Positions 1 through 9,811 are shown, counted from the stretch's first letter. The stretch is 64,000 bases of DNA from Chryseobacterium indologenes (GCA_002439165.1 DJTE01000041.1:153066-217065), one strand, 5' to 3'. Notes: generated by a model not told the origin, from the sequence alone. A program made the numbers and translations.

Positions 1-687
1 TGCCAGCCTAAAAATAAAGAAGAAAATCAGGCACGTCCGGCCGCTCAGGCAGAAACGGTAAAAACGATGCCGGAAAATAAAGGAGATTACGGTACCCAGG
101 TAAAAGGACACTACAATAAAACAGATGATGCATGGATCAGTGAAGATCCTTTTTACGAAACCGTTCATTTTGAGGGTTCTGATTTTGCAAGTATAAAGAG
201 ACTTACGGATAATGAAGACGAACCGAACATGGGGCTTATCAGTAAACAGGGAAAAATAGTGGTGTCTACCAAGTACGACGGAATCGCTGTTGGGTTTACC
301 GATGGTTTCTGTCAGGTAGCTTTGGGCCAGAACTGGGGCTTGGTGAATGATAAGGGAGAAGAGATTCTGAAGCCTTTGTATGGAGATATTATGGCCGAAA
401 AAGACGGGATTTTCAGGATCTCAAAAGATAACAAATATGGATTTGCCGATAAGACGGGGAAAATATTGGTTGAGCCCAAATATGAATCGGTGGATTATGC
501 AGGAAGCGGGCTGTTTTTCTTTATGAAAGAACCGGCACGCTGGGGACTTAAAAATTTCAGAGAAGAAATAATTGTTCAGCCCGAATTTACCTTTACCAAC
601 GATTTTGTTGATGGAAAAGTGGTTCTGCAGAAATCAGGCGGTGAAGAATATACCGTGTATACGGATGGGAGAGTCGTTAAAAAATAA
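1..687 (+). CDS. WG-repeat lipoprotein, 5' end outside window
   Basis: The frame is open from base 1. The first residue read is a cysteine (CQPKNKEEN), followed by a polar Ala/Gln/Glu-rich linker, as expected just after a lipobox, so the signal peptide and start codon lie upstream of the window. The first Met inside the window (base 67) is codon 23 and is probably internal. The body holds repeats of the WG type, for example 'WGLVNDKGEEILKPLYGDI' and 'YGFADKTGKILVEPKYESV'. These repeats usually form a solenoid or propeller-like surface, and no catalytic motif is visible. The gene stops 4 bases before the next lipoprotein gene, so the two are probably co-transcribed. The lipoprotein reading is an inference from the leading Cys; the WG repeats are clear. 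Confidence 0.75.
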   Translation, partial: CQPKNKEENQARPAAQAETVKTMPENKGDYGTQVKGHYNKTDDAWISEDPFYETVHFEGSDFASIKRLTDNEDEPNMGLISKQGKIVVSTKYDGIAVGFTDGFCQVALGQNWGLVNDKGEEILKPLYGDIMAEKDGIFRISKDNKYGFADKTGKILVEPKYESVDYAGSGLFFFMKEPARWGLKNFREEIIVQPEFTFTNDFVDGKVVLQKSGGEEYTVYTDGRVVKK

Positions 688-691
688 TGGT

Positions 692-1963
692 ATGAAAAAA
701 ATATTTCTGTTATGCTGTACCGCTGCCATTCTGTCAGGCTGCCATTCTACCGGAAAAAAAGAACCCGCAGTAAAGGTTCCCAATGAAACGCTGATCGTCT
801 CATCAAAAGGAAAATTATTCAATTTTAACCTGGAAACCGGAAAACTGACGTGGCAGTATGTATCAAAGGAAGACACCCTGTCCAATCAAAACCGGTTTAC
901 TTTCGATACGGAATCTGTTTATATGCCTTTTGAAAGCGGAAGGCTGGTTTCAGTACAGATTGTTTCGGGAAAAGTAAAATGGAATAACAGCTATAAAGAT
1001 GCTCCTGATGAAATTATTGAAGGGGGAATTTCTGAAGACGGAACCATTATAACGGAAAATTCAGAAAGGTATCTGGGGCCTGTTTTTATGTCAAAGCCTT
1101 TACGGTACGATGATAAATTATATATTGCCTCCGCGGGAAATCCTCAGGTTTTCAGATCCCGGTTTTATGTCATTAATGCTAAAGACGGAACCAGCTTTTC
1201 TACCGATAACAATTCCACCAATTACAACTATTATCAGCCGGTGGAAAACAATAAAAACATCTATCTCAATTCTGCAGTTTATCTTGATCTGCATTATAAA
1301 GAAGGTACCTCTGCAAGCAACGGAATGTATGAAGATGCTCCTTTTCCCGATCCTCTGTATGTTCAGATGCAGGCTTCCGGAAACCTTCTGTTCTTAGGAG
1401 ATGAAAAAGGAAAATTCTATGCATTGGCCGTAGAGGAAAAAGGATTGACAAAAGGTGGGGATATTACAGACCCTAAAAATAATTTTACCGACAGAAAAGA
1501 TATTTTTGAGTGGACCTACCAGTCGGAAAAATATCCGCGCCTGGGAGATGATCAGACCGCCCTGGCTGATGATTTCCTAATAGTCTGTAAAAAAAGCGAT
1601 GACGGAAACAAAATGGCCTTAATTGCTCTGGATTCAAAGTCAGGAAAAGAAAAATGGATGTTTGAGCCTCGGGGAATGATCAAAAACTGGCAGCTTACCG
1701 GTCAGCATGAAATAACAGGATATACTGCAGATAAAATTTTTGTCATAGACCTGAAAGGGAAAACAACTTTTGAGATCCCGGTTGATTCCTCACTTTACCC
1801 GGTTTCCAATATTGAGATCAATGCGAAAAAACAGTTGATTTATATTACCGGAAAAGGAATTGTATCTGTGGATAGAGAAAAAAAGAAAATGAAACTGATG
1901 ATTTCACATACTTTCTATCCAAGCTCTTCACCTTTAAACCAGATTAAATATTTTAATAAATAG
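692..1963 (+). CDS. PQQ-like beta-propeller lipoprotein
   Basis: This is a 423-aa protein. The start at 692 is chosen because it gives a textbook lipoprotein signal (MKKIFLLCCTAAILSGC, lipobox LSGC). The longer open frame upstream lies inside the preceding gene. After the Cys come repeating blades of the PQQ_2 type, such as 'LIVSSKGKLFNFNLETGKL' and 'IALDSKSGKEKWMFEPRG', with the usual G-K-x-x-W ends. Such proteins are sensor or scaffold propellers; no enzyme motif is seen. The gene starts 4 bases after a WG-repeat lipoprotein, so both probably sit in one operon on the envelope. It ends at a convergent junction with a shared terminator hairpin. The exact role is unknown. Confidence 0.75.
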   Translation: MKKIFLLCCTAAILSGCHSTGKKEPAVKVPNETLIVSSKGKLFNFNLETGKLTWQYVSKEDTLSNQNRFTFDTESVYMPFESGRLVSVQIVSGKVKWNNSYKDAPDEIIEGGISEDGTIITENSERYLGPVFMSKPLRYDDKLYIASAGNPQVFRSRFYVINAKDGTSFSTDNNSTNYNYYQPVENNKNIYLNSAVYLDLHYKEGTSASNGMYEDAPFPDPLYVQMQASGNLLFLGDEKGKFYALAVEEKGLTKGGDITDPKNNFTDRKDIFEWTYQSEKYPRLGDDQTALADDFLIVCKKSDDGNKMALIALDSKSGKEKWMFEPRGMIKNWQLTGQHEITGYTADKIFVIDLKGKTTFEIPVDSSLYPVSNIEINAKKQLIYITGKGIVSVDREKKKMKLMISHTFYPSSSPLNQIKYFNK

Positions 1964-2110
1964 GCTTTTTTACAGGACATTGAAAGTCTGAAATAAGTCT
2001 TTTAAATTCATTTAAACTTAGCCGGAAAAAGAGAAAATTTTGTTTTAAACACTTGAGTTCACTTAGAAAGTTTAAGAGAATACCCCACAGTTTAATAAAA
2101 GAGGTTGAAC

Positions 2111-2138
2111 AAACCTTACAGACGATCCTGTAAGGTTT
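2111..2138. terminator. Bidirectional terminator hairpin
   Basis: A perfect inverted repeat AAACCTTACAG / CTGTAAGGTTT with a 6-base loop sits between two convergent genes. T-rich bases follow on both strands, so it can end transcription from either side. Confidence 0.7.
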
Positions 2139-2164
2139 AATCTTATCATTTATAAATTAAATAA

Positions 2165-4573
2165 TTACGCTCCGATTCTCTGTTTCAGATCATCCGCACC
2201 GCCAGTCTTTCTCGGCTGTCCGTTTTTCGAGGAACCAAAATTATAGGTATAGGAAAGCGTGATGACCCGGCTGTCTCTTTTTACATCAAAATTCTCTATA
2301 TAATTATTGAAAACGACCTGGGCTTTTTGATTGCTGGTAAAAAATACATCGTTGAAAGCCAGTTTCAGTGTACTGTTATTGCTGAATTTTTTCTGTGCCC
2401 CGATATTCAGGTACCAGTTCGGCTGAACGTCCATATACGCATAAACTTCCCTCGCTCTGTAATTTCCTGTAAGTTCTGCTGTAAAACCGTTTCCTAATTT
2501 AAATGAATGAATGCTGTTAATATTGAAAGTGAAATTTCCTTTATTATTGATCTGCGTTTCCGAAACATTTCCTGTGTATAATCCGTAATAGAAATTAGCA
2601 CTGTTGTTCATTTCCCACCATTTCGTCACTTTTACCGGAGCGATCAGATAAAGTCCGTAATAAGTTGCTGCACTTATGTTTTCGATGGTTTGAACTGTAA
2701 TATTCTTCCCGTTTTCCACCACAGGCTTTATCACATCCGTAATATTGTCGGAAGTTCTGCTGTAACTTAACGTAGCAAAATATTTATTGCTCAGGCTGTA
2801 AGTGAATTCATAATTCATTGTGGTCTGTGGGTCCAGATCTGGGTTTCCGGTCCGGTAGGTGGTAGGATCCAGGTAGAATTTAAAAGGATTCAGCTGATTG
2901 TAGCTCGGCCGGGTGATCCTTCTGCTGAAATTGACTTCCAGGCTGCTTTTATCCGTCAGATTATAAGAAAATACAGCACTTGGGAAAAGCTGGGTGTAAT
3001 TCTTTTTATTAACCTGATTGGTCGTCAGCTGGGTTCCTTTTACATTGGTGTTTTCAGCTCTCAGCCCGAAAACAGCACTGAACTTTTCCCATTTCTTCGA
3101 TACGTTTCCATAAGCAGCATTGATGTTTTCCTCATAAATGAAATGATTGGTTTTATTCACATCCAATACCGGATTTCCTGAGCTGGCATCAAAAAACTGC
3201 AGATCATTATCTGCCTTTACAAAGCTTACTTTGGCTCCGGCTTCTATTTTCCAGTCGTTTTTAAGGTTTTTCGAAAGATCAGATTTTAAAGAATAAATAT
3301 TAAGGTTCCCGCCAATATCCCCCTGCAGAATGTCAAGTCTGTTTTCTGCTGCCGAATAAGTTCTGGTTTCAAAATTCTGGAGAGAAGTATTGGAATAGTT
3401 GATATAATCGAAATCGGTTGTCAGCTCTGATCCCAGTGAATCAATCGTATACTTATGATTCAGATTGAACGAAATATTTTTCCAATGGTCATGAGAACGG
3501 TTCTGAGTGGTGAAATTACTTTCAGGAAGATGATTATTGCCCAATACAATACTGGAATTGTCACCTTTCGGGTCAAATTTATTGCTTACAAATCCGGCGG
3601 AAAAGCCTAAGATATTTTTATCATTCAGGTAATAATCCATTCCGGCTCTGGCAATATGGTTTCTGAAATTAAGCTTCATAAAATTATCCTGTACATAAGC
3701 GCTTTGAAAAACACCGTCCTCATAAAAATTTCTGTCGAGTTTCAGATGATTGTAAAATTCACGGTAAGCGAAGCTGTAATTGGCAAATATATTCAGTTTT
3801 TTATTCCGGTGATTAAGGCTGATGCTGTTGTTGTTCTTGATAAATTTTCCGGTTCCCAATGAGGTGGAAATGGTTCCGTTCGTCCCTTTTCTCTGATCTT
3901 TTTTAAGCCTGATATTGATAATGGAAGTTCCGGCTGCATCATATTTGGATGAAGGATTGGTGATAAACTCTATTTTTTCCACGGTGGAAGAGGGGATACC
4001 CCGTAGATAAGCTGCCAGGTCGGTTCCGGACATCGGAGTATTCTTTCCGTCGATCTGAATGAGAAGATTTCCCTTTCCGCGAAGGCTGATGTTATCATTG
4101 CTGTCTACATTCACCCCGGGTGCTTTTTCCAGAACTTCAAAGGCTGAATTTCCGGTGCTTGCAATGCTGTTTTCCACATTCAGGATCATTTTACCGTCCT
4201 GCCTTTCAATATAAGGCTTTGCTTTTGTGATGGTAACTCCTTCAATGGACTTTACATTCAGATCAATTGAAGGCAGGGTTTTATTTTCTGTTAAAGCAAT
4301 ATCTCCGGACTGATAGACTTCAGCTCCGTTTTTGCTGATCTTCAGCTGATAATTTCCTGCCTGAAGACTGTTAAAGCTGAATTTTCCGCTGGCATCTGCA
4401 ATTTCAGTTTTGATTAGTTGATGGTCCGGGTTGAGCAGGTTAATTTCCATCTGTTCCGGTTTCTCAGAATTGATATTTCCTGAAAGAGAATAATTCTGTA
4501 AAGTCTGGGCAGAAAGCGGGCTGCTCATCAAAGCTATTACCCAGGTTAATAAAAATAAAAATATTCGGATCAT
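2165..4573 (-). CDS. TonB-dependent receptor-like outer-membrane beta-barrel protein
   Basis: This 802-aa protein has a signal peptide ending near 'SSPLSAQ'. A carboxypeptidase-regulatory-like beta-sandwich follows (about residues 27-110), then a plug-like domain ('GNSAFEVLEKAPGVNVDSN', 'LRGKGNLLIQIDGKNT'), then a long barrel rich in aromatic and Asn residues ending 'LSYTYNFGSSKNGQ'. This layout matches the outer-membrane beta-barrel family 3 group found in Bacteroidota next to small regulators. These proteins take up unknown substrates or sense the envelope. The gene starts 4 bases downstream of the marR gene, so regulator and receptor form an operon. No substrate can be read from the sequence, and there is no SusD partner, which argues against glycan uptake. 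Confidence 0.8.
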   Translation of the reverse strand: MIRIFLFLLTWVIALMSSPLSAQTLQNYSLSGNINSEKPEQMEINLLNPDHQLIKTEIADASGKFSFNSLQAGNYQLKISKNGAEVYQSGDIALTENKTLPSIDLNVKSIEGVTITKAKPYIERQDGKMILNVENSIASTGNSAFEVLEKAPGVNVDSNDNISLRGKGNLLIQIDGKNTPMSGTDLAAYLRGIPSSTVEKIEFITNPSSKYDAAGTSIINIRLKKDQRKGTNGTISTSLGTGKFIKNNNSISLNHRNKKLNIFANYSFAYREFYNHLKLDRNFYEDGVFQSAYVQDNFMKLNFRNHIARAGMDYYLNDKNILGFSAGFVSNKFDPKGDNSSIVLGNNHLPESNFTTQNRSHDHWKNISFNLNHKYTIDSLGSELTTDFDYINYSNTSLQNFETRTYSAAENRLDILQGDIGGNLNIYSLKSDLSKNLKNDWKIEAGAKVSFVKADNDLQFFDASSGNPVLDVNKTNHFIYEENINAAYGNVSKKWEKFSAVFGLRAENTNVKGTQLTTNQVNKKNYTQLFPSAVFSYNLTDKSSLEVNFSRRITRPSYNQLNPFKFYLDPTTYRTGNPDLDPQTTMNYEFTYSLSNKYFATLSYSRTSDNITDVIKPVVENGKNITVQTIENISAATYYGLYLIAPVKVTKWWEMNNSANFYYGLYTGNVSETQINNKGNFTFNINSIHSFKLGNGFTAELTGNYRAREVYAYMDVQPNWYLNIGAQKKFSNNSTLKLAFNDVFFTSNQKAQVVFNNYIENFDVKRDSRVITLSYTYNFGSSKNGQPRKTGGADDLKQRIGA

Positions 4574-4577
4574 GGTA

Positions 4578-5018
4578 TTATTTTTTAGTGTTAAGACAGT
4601 TTTCTGAAATATTAAGCATCGCTGAATTCACTATTTCCAGTTCCTCATGGCCAATGCCTTCTAATGCTGTGGTCCGGTTACCTTCCACAAGTTTCTGGAC
4701 ATCCTTAATGATTTTTTTCCCGGAATCGGTGACTTCCAGGTTGGTTTTTCTGCGGTCTTCAGGATGTACATTACGGATGATATATTCTGATTTTACAAGC
4801 AGATCTATGATCCTGGTTACCGAAGCTTTATCCTTGAATACCAGATCACCAATCTCATTCTGGGTAATTCCCGGATTTTCCAGAATGGCTTTAATAATAA
4901 GCCACTGATCGATGGTAATCGTAAATCCGTGGGCTTTCAGCTGGCGTTGCGCGTAATTTCTGTAAGACCTGATCGCTTTATCGATATTGTAAAATATAAT
5001 TGAATTTAATTTTTCCAT
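4578..5018 (-). CDS. MarR-family transcriptional regulator
   Basis: This 146-aa protein has the MarR winged-helix layout: a helical N-terminus, 'QWLIIKAILENPGITQNEIGDLVFKDKASVTRIIDLL' as recognition region (seen in pieces), and the wing 'HPEDRRKTNLEVTDSGKKI' with the typical D-R-R. It probably works as a dimer on palindromic DNA and responds to a small ligand or oxidant. A perfect 15-bp palindrome lies about 27 bases upstream of its start, a likely autoregulatory operator. It is the first gene of an operon with the outer-membrane beta-barrel gene, which it presumably controls. The ligand is unknown. Confidence 0.88.
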   Translation of the reverse strand: MEKLNSIIFYNIDKAIRSYRNYAQRQLKAHGFTITIDQWLIIKAILENPGITQNEIGDLVFKDKASVTRIIDLLVKSEYIIRNVHPEDRRKTNLEVTDSGKKIIKDVQKLVEGNRTTALEGIGHEELEIVNSAMLNISENCLNTKK

Positions 5019-5044
5019 GATTTTAAAATTTAAATAAAATGATT

Positions 5045-5059
5045 TATCAATTATTGATA
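5045..5059. promoter_or_regulatory. Probable MarR operator palindrome
   Basis: The 15-bp perfect palindrome TATCAATTATTGATA lies just upstream of the marR start. The half-site TATCAATTA is repeated directly after it. Position and symmetry fit an autoregulatory MarR site; binding itself is inferred. Confidence 0.55.
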
Positions 5060-5250
5060 TATCAATTAATTAGTAAAATGTATTTTTATTTTGTTACAGG
5101 AAGATGAAAATATTTTTTTGTAATAATTGAAAAAGCAGCTGTATGATGAGGATAGAGCTGGTTTTATGTGATATTTGTATGTTTTTCTCTCGTGGATTTG
5201 CGGATGTTTTTCTTCGAATTTTCAGATAATATGGAATTTTTTGTTGGTTT

Positions 5251-5322
5251 AACGCGATGGCGTAAAGCTTTAATTATTATACTGCTTTTAAGGCGCAGGA
5301 AAATCAAAGATTTTCAGCAAGT
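5251..5322 (+). repeat. Dispersed intergenic repeat, type 1, copy A
   Basis: The core TACTGCTTTTAAGGCG is followed by GAAAATC and GATTTTCAGCAA-like blocks. A diverged copy of about 72 bases lies near 25.9-26.0 kb in the opposite orientation, with several long runs of identity. It is non-coding in both places. Confidence 0.65.
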
Positions 5323-5586
5323 TTTGTAATATAGTCGAAAGCCAATCCGCCGCTTCATCCGATCAACGGCGTTGATTCTACACTTTGCACCCTTAAAATC
5401 AACATTGCCTATGCATTGAACATTGCGTTCCAAAAAATACAGTTATCACATTGATAAAATTTGAGTTTCACACAGATTCCACAAATCCCACTGATGTTTA
5501 TAAGTGTTTTTATCTTGCAGATCATGCTGATAACGCAGATGTCTTTTAGTTATAATGATAAAACATATATAAGTACGCTTAAATAA

Positions 5587-5619
5587 AAACCTAACAGGTC
5601 TCAAAGACCTGTTAGGTTT
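5587..5619. terminator. Strong terminator hairpin after the ABC permease/peptidase gene
   Basis: A perfect 14-bp stem AAACCTAACAGGTC / GACCTGTTAGGTTT encloses the 5-base loop TCAAA. It belongs to the same sequence family as the hairpins near 2.1 kb and 26.0 kb. It lies downstream of the minus-strand permease/peptidase gene. Confidence 0.7.
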
Positions 5620-5645
5620 ATTTAAAAAATAACTTAAGTATCTAA

Positions 5646-5703
5646 AATCTTTTGTGCCTCGTTGTGGTTAAAATAATTTCCCACAGATTCCTCAGATAAC
5701 ACA
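5646..5703 (+). repeat. Dispersed intergenic repeat, type 2, copy A
   Basis: The blocks TTTTGTG, GTTGTGGTTAAAA, TTCCCACAGAT and AGATAACAC recur in the same order and orientation near 25.86-25.92 kb. Neither copy overlaps a gene. Confidence 0.6.
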
Positions 5704-5762
5704 GATATTGTGAATATTTATGGTCTCGCCGATTTTTCAGATGATGCAGATTCTTTCATTCC

Positions 5763-8700
5763 TCATATCGTTTTAAATAAAGTATCAATCTTCTTTTTAG
5801 TTGCAGCATCAGGAGAAACTCTGTAAAATTCATTGAGTAAATCCAGTGATGATGGTTTCTTAGGATATGGATTGTTTTGTAAAAAGCTTTTTAAGGCAGT
5901 ATTCACTTTATCCTCACCAATCAGCTCACTCAGTTTTACCATAGCCACAGCACCTTTGGAGTAGGAAATGTGAGGAGTATCTCCGGTAGCTCTGTAAATA
6001 GGAAGATCTTCAGACAGTCCTTTTTCATTATCGTAAATCTGCCGATGTACGTTGAGTCTTTCTTCCATCTTTTCGCTGCCATGCATTTTTTTATAAAGCA
6101 TCATTTCGGTATACATGGCCAGGGTTTCTGTAAGCATTACTGAACCTTCCCTGTCATCGGGATTGATCCGGCTGTTTCCCCACCACAGATGGGAGAGCTC
6201 ATGTCCGGCCAGCTCATTAATGACATCCTGTTCTTTATCTGCACGAATATTGGTATGGAAAACCATATTTTCAGGCATGAAAACCGCGGATGGATAAGCA
6301 GTGGCGGCAAAACCTCCGGTAAAAGAGGAAATTTCTGCAAAATTCACCGTTTTAAAAGGATATTTTCCAAAATTCTGAATACAGTAATCTAAAGTGAGCT
6401 GTGCATTGTTGAGAAGGTGATCTGCATTTTCAAAGTGCTTGTCATGATAAAAGAGGTTGATGGCAATTCCTTTATAATAAACAGTTTTCACAAGGTAAGA
6501 AGCAGAGGAAACGGCAAATCTGAATGGAATCTGATAGGCACGGTACTGAAAATAGCTTCTTCCCGAATGGGTCCATTTTTTTACCAGATCTCCTGTTCCG
6601 ATTGCGGTTTGGCCCGCTTCAGTGGAAACGGTCATATCAAGATCGATAAAATCATTTTTGAAAACCTCCGGCGCTTCCGGTTTTTTCAGAGGAGACAGTT
6701 TCCCCAGGCTGTTTTTTTTCCGTAAATGTTCATCCTGAATTTCATAATCTTTCTGATAGCCTATTAATGGATAATACCTGCTGATTCTCATGAAAGAACC
6801 ATTTTCTATGATGGCATTGAAAGATTGATGGCCATTCACAGCATACCAGCGGTAATTGAGCTTAAAATGAAGAAAAGCGGTATCTCCCGGTTGTAAAGGA
6901 TGTTTCAACAGGATTTCCGGTTGGGTTTCTGTAATTTTTATGGTTTCGTTTCCGGTTTTTAAAAGAGCCGATTCTGTTTTCAGATCTGAATTGAAATTGA
7001 TCAGGATTCTGTCAATCGGTTTTCCGGATAGATTGGCCAGTATATATGTTCCTGTGATCTGATACGAATTTTGGGAAGGAAATAATTGTATTTCAGTGGT
7101 AACATTCGTAATTTCCGGCTGAGGAAGATTTTCGTATGAGTGAAACTTTTTTTCGTATTGAACAGAGCGTGCCATATTTTCCTCTTTATTTTCAGGAATA
7201 TAGCCTTTCATAAAAGATATTCCGGTCCGGATCCCTGAGATAAGTAGTAGCGCAGTGAAGATAAGCGATAAAGTATTGGACTTTCCGGTTTTTATCCATT
7301 GGTTCAGACTCCACAAAACCATAATAATTCCTGCTCCGAATAACAGTCTTTCTGAAAAGGCGGCTGTATAAACGCCATATCCGTTAAAATCACTGTAAGT
7401 TCCTTTAAAATCTGAGAAAATTCTGAAGAGAGGATAAGGGATGAGTTTCCCGGAAACCGGCCCGGCCAGTATGAAAACTGCCAGAACAGAAACTCCCAGG
7501 GCAATAAATTTGTTCCGGATCCGGTCATTGATCAGCAGAATAAATCCTGAAAAAAGGATAACCGGAAAGGTATTGAACAGGAAAACCCCGAAATAAGCAT
7601 TCCAGTCGATATGCAGATAGTTATAAACGGTCTGGAAAATAATTCCTTCCATAATCAGAACAATGGTGAAGAAGAATATCAGTATGGAAATGGAAAGAAA
7701 ATGTCCGGCAAGCCTGTTTTTGGAAAGGAAAGTACTGTTCTCAATCAGAGAAAATCCCGATGAGCTGCTCCGCCAGTACAGGTCGTTGATAAAATAAGCG
7801 GTAACCAGCAGTCCGAAAAGATGAAAGTTTTCTGAAATGGTTGTGGCCATTAGTCCGGATTCTGCATATTTCTGCGGAAGGCGGATTCCCTTTTCAATTT
7901 CGGCATACATTTCCATTCCGACTGCAAATACTAAAAGGATAACAACGGCGGGAACAACGATACTTTTAAAAAGATAGATCAGGTCAATTTTCGCATAGGA
8001 AAGAACAGACTTAAAAGAAGCTGCACGGCCGAAATGCAGTGAAGAAATAACAGGATCAGGAATAGCTATTTTTAATTTTTCCGGTAAAACTGAAGTAATT
8101 TTCTTTGTTTTTCCATGTTTTGAGGCATTACTGAATGAGAACAGACGATGGGTTAAAAACAGGAATGCCCCGGAAATCAATATAAATAAGATTCTGTTCC
8201 ATAACAAGTATCCAGTGAACGGAACAAGCAATGTATTTTTCTGATCAACAGAGAATTTTCCGGCTTCAAAAAAGTAGGAAGACAACCCGAAAGGATCCAG
8301 AAGCGCTGAGATCTGCTGGGCTTCCGGCGACTGCGGCAGGCTCCCTGCCATAAATGGTGATCTGGAAAAAATCAGCACAACCATATAGGCTACATACAGC
8401 AAAAGTCCTCCTGCTACGGTAATCAGCTTTTTCTTTGAGGTAAACGAGACAAAAAACAGGAAACAGCAGACCAGAAAGCTGTTCAGCATTCCGAAGATCA
8501 GTAATGGATAAAGAGAGTACATCAGATTGAATCCCGGCAGCATTTCACTTCCGGAACGGGTCATCTGACCTGCTGTAAATCCTGTGATCAGAAGGATAAA
8601 ACTGATAAAGGTCTGAGTAAAATAACCTGCAAATTTTCCGTTCAGGTAAGTAATTTCTGTCAGCGGAAATGAAAAAAGCACCTGGTCAAACCTGGAATCA

Positions 8701-8936
8701 TGATCTTTAAAAAGCATCTGGACAGCATAGATCACCGCGAAAAATATAATGGAAAGACTTAACATCCCAATCATAAAACCCGTGGTATAGGCAGAATTCA
8801 GGTAGATTCCTTTTCCGGCGGACAGATTGAACCGGCTGCCGCAGAATACACCCAGCAAGATCAGGATCAGGGATATAAGATAGGCTGGCCAGTGCCTGAT
8901 GATGCGTCCGGCTTCAAATAAAAACAGGGTGTTCAT
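5763..8936 (-). CDS. ABC transporter permease fused to M1-family aminopeptidase domain
   Basis: This 1057-aa protein begins with a membrane part of many hydrophobic segments (about residues 1-580, for example 'YLISLILILLGVFCG'). It ends in a soluble M1 metallopeptidase-like domain. The zinc motif HELSH is visible near residues 904-908, followed by WWGN and the third ligand in 'LTETLA'. The gap between HExxH and that Glu is about two residues longer than in classic M1 enzymes. The combined architecture is known in Bacteroidota as 'ABC transporter permease/M1 family aminopeptidase'. The ABC ATPase gene lies 2 bases upstream, so the two make one transporter. The peptidase probably faces the periplasm and trims or senses exported peptides; this is inference. 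Confidence 0.85.
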   Translation of the reverse strand: MNTLFLFEAGRIIRHWPAYLISLILILLGVFCGSRFNLSAGKGIYLNSAYTTGFMIGMLSLSIIFFAVIYAVQMLFKDHDSRFDQVLFSFPLTEITYLNGKFAGYFTQTFISFILLITGFTAGQMTRSGSEMLPGFNLMYSLYPLLIFGMLNSFLVCCFLFFVSFTSKKKLITVAGGLLLYVAYMVVLIFSRSPFMAGSLPQSPEAQQISALLDPFGLSSYFFEAGKFSVDQKNTLLVPFTGYLLWNRILFILISGAFLFLTHRLFSFSNASKHGKTKKITSVLPEKLKIAIPDPVISSLHFGRAASFKSVLSYAKIDLIYLFKSIVVPAVVILLVFAVGMEMYAEIEKGIRLPQKYAESGLMATTISENFHLFGLLVTAYFINDLYWRSSSSGFSLIENSTFLSKNRLAGHFLSISILIFFFTIVLIMEGIIFQTVYNYLHIDWNAYFGVFLFNTFPVILFSGFILLINDRIRNKFIALGVSVLAVFILAGPVSGKLIPYPLFRIFSDFKGTYSDFNGYGVYTAAFSERLLFGAGIIMVLWSLNQWIKTGKSNTLSLIFTALLLISGIRTGISFMKGYIPENKEENMARSVQYEKKFHSYENLPQPEITNVTTEIQLFPSQNSYQITGTYILANLSGKPIDRILINFNSDLKTESALLKTGNETIKITETQPEILLKHPLQPGDTAFLHFKLNYRWYAVNGHQSFNAIIENGSFMRISRYYPLIGYQKDYEIQDEHLRKKNSLGKLSPLKKPEAPEVFKNDFIDLDMTVSTEAGQTAIGTGDLVKKWTHSGRSYFQYRAYQIPFRFAVSSASYLVKTVYYKGIAINLFYHDKHFENADHLLNNAQLTLDYCIQNFGKYPFKTVNFAEISSFTGGFAATAYPSAVFMPENMVFHTNIRADKEQDVINELAGHELSHLWWGNSRINPDDREGSVMLTETLAMYTEMMLYKKMHGSEKMEERLNVHRQIYDNEKGLSEDLPIYRATGDTPHISYSKGAVAMVKLSELIGEDKVNTALKSFLQNNPYPKKPSSLDLLNEFYRVSPDAATKKKIDTLFKTI

Positions 8937-8938
8937 GG

Positions 8939-9811
8939 CTAAATTTTTTGAGTGAGAGAATGAAAGTAAACGTGCTCCAGTAAAGGCGTTACAGGATAAA
9001 ATCCTTCAGGCTGTTCTTCGGAAAATACGGTGATGTGCAGTTCTCTTTCTATGAGCTGTCTGCTGATCACTTCATGGCTGGATTGGTAACTTTCCAGTTC
9101 ATTTTTACTGATGGGTTTGCTCCAGATCCTGTTTTCCAGCCCGGAAATTAATTCGGAAGGTTTTCCCTGTTTCAGAATTTGCCCCTGCTTCATAATGGCC
9201 ATTTCGGAGCAGAGGTTTCTTACATCTTCTACCAGATGGGTGGAAAGAATGACAATAACGTCCCGGCTGATATCGTTCAGCAGGGAATTGAAGCGGTTGC
9301 GTTCTTCAGGATCGAGGCCTGCTGTGGGCTCATCAACGATAATGATCTTTGGGTTTCCTAAAAGGGCCTGGGCTACCCCGAACCGCTGCTTCATTCCTCC
9401 TGAAAAAGTGTGAACCTCTTTTTTTATGAAGTCTGAAAGATTGACTTTTTCAAGCAGGTTCAAAATCTGGTTTTTGCGTTCTGAACGGCCTGTAATACCT
9501 TTTAAAACGGCGATATGTTCCAGGAGATCATACGCGGAAACTTTAGGATATACTCCGAAGTCCTGTGGAAGAAATCCGAGATTCTTCTTGATGTAATCCG
9601 GGTCTTTGGCGACATCATTTCCGTTGAAAATGACAGTTCCGGAAGTCGGTTTCTGAAGTCCTACAATGATTTTCATTAACGAAGATTTTCCGGCACCGTT
9701 AGGGCCAAGCAGCCCGAACATTCCGTTCTGTACCCCGAGCGTGATGTCCTTTACGGCCTGAAACCCATTTTTGTAGGTAAGGCTGAGGTGGTTGATGGAT
9801 AAAGTATTCAT
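8939..9811 (-). CDS. ABC transporter ATP-binding protein
   Basis: This 290-aa ATPase has all ABC motifs in order: Walker A 'GPNGAGKSS' (about residues 37-45), Q-loop 'LGFLPQDFG', signature 'FSGGMKQR', Walker B 'IIIVDEPTAGLD' and the switch His in 'VILSTHLVEDV'. The C-terminal extension 'ELESYQSSHEVISRQLIE' resembles the DrrA/CcmA-type tail of drug or lipid exporters. It is the first gene of a two-gene operon with the permease/M1-peptidase fusion and presumably drives it from the cytoplasmic side. The substrate cannot be told from the sequence. Confidence 0.92.
   Translation of the reverse strand: MNTLSINHLSLTYKNGFQAVKDITLGVQNGMFGLLGPNGAGKSSLMKIIVGLQKPTSGTVIFNGNDVAKDPDYIKKNLGFLPQDFGVYPKVSAYDLLEHIAVLKGITGRSERKNQILNLLEKVNLSDFIKKEVHTFSGGMKQRFGVAQALLGNPKIIIVDEPTAGLDPEERNRFNSLLNDISRDVIVILSTHLVEDVRNLCSEMAIMKQGQILKQGKPSELISGLENRIWSKPISKNELESYQSSHEVISRQLIERELHITVFSEEQPEGFYPVTPLLEHVYFHSLTQKI

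Larger units (their letters stand above)
5019..5762. other. Intergenic region with dispersed repeats and a terminator
   Basis: No convincing gene is present in this 744-base stretch. It holds the marR promoter and operator at its left end, two degenerate repeats that recur near 25.9 kb (listed separately), and a strong terminator for the permease/peptidase operon. Several short 'cacagattcc' type stretches look like decayed copies of the same repeat family. Confidence 0.7.
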
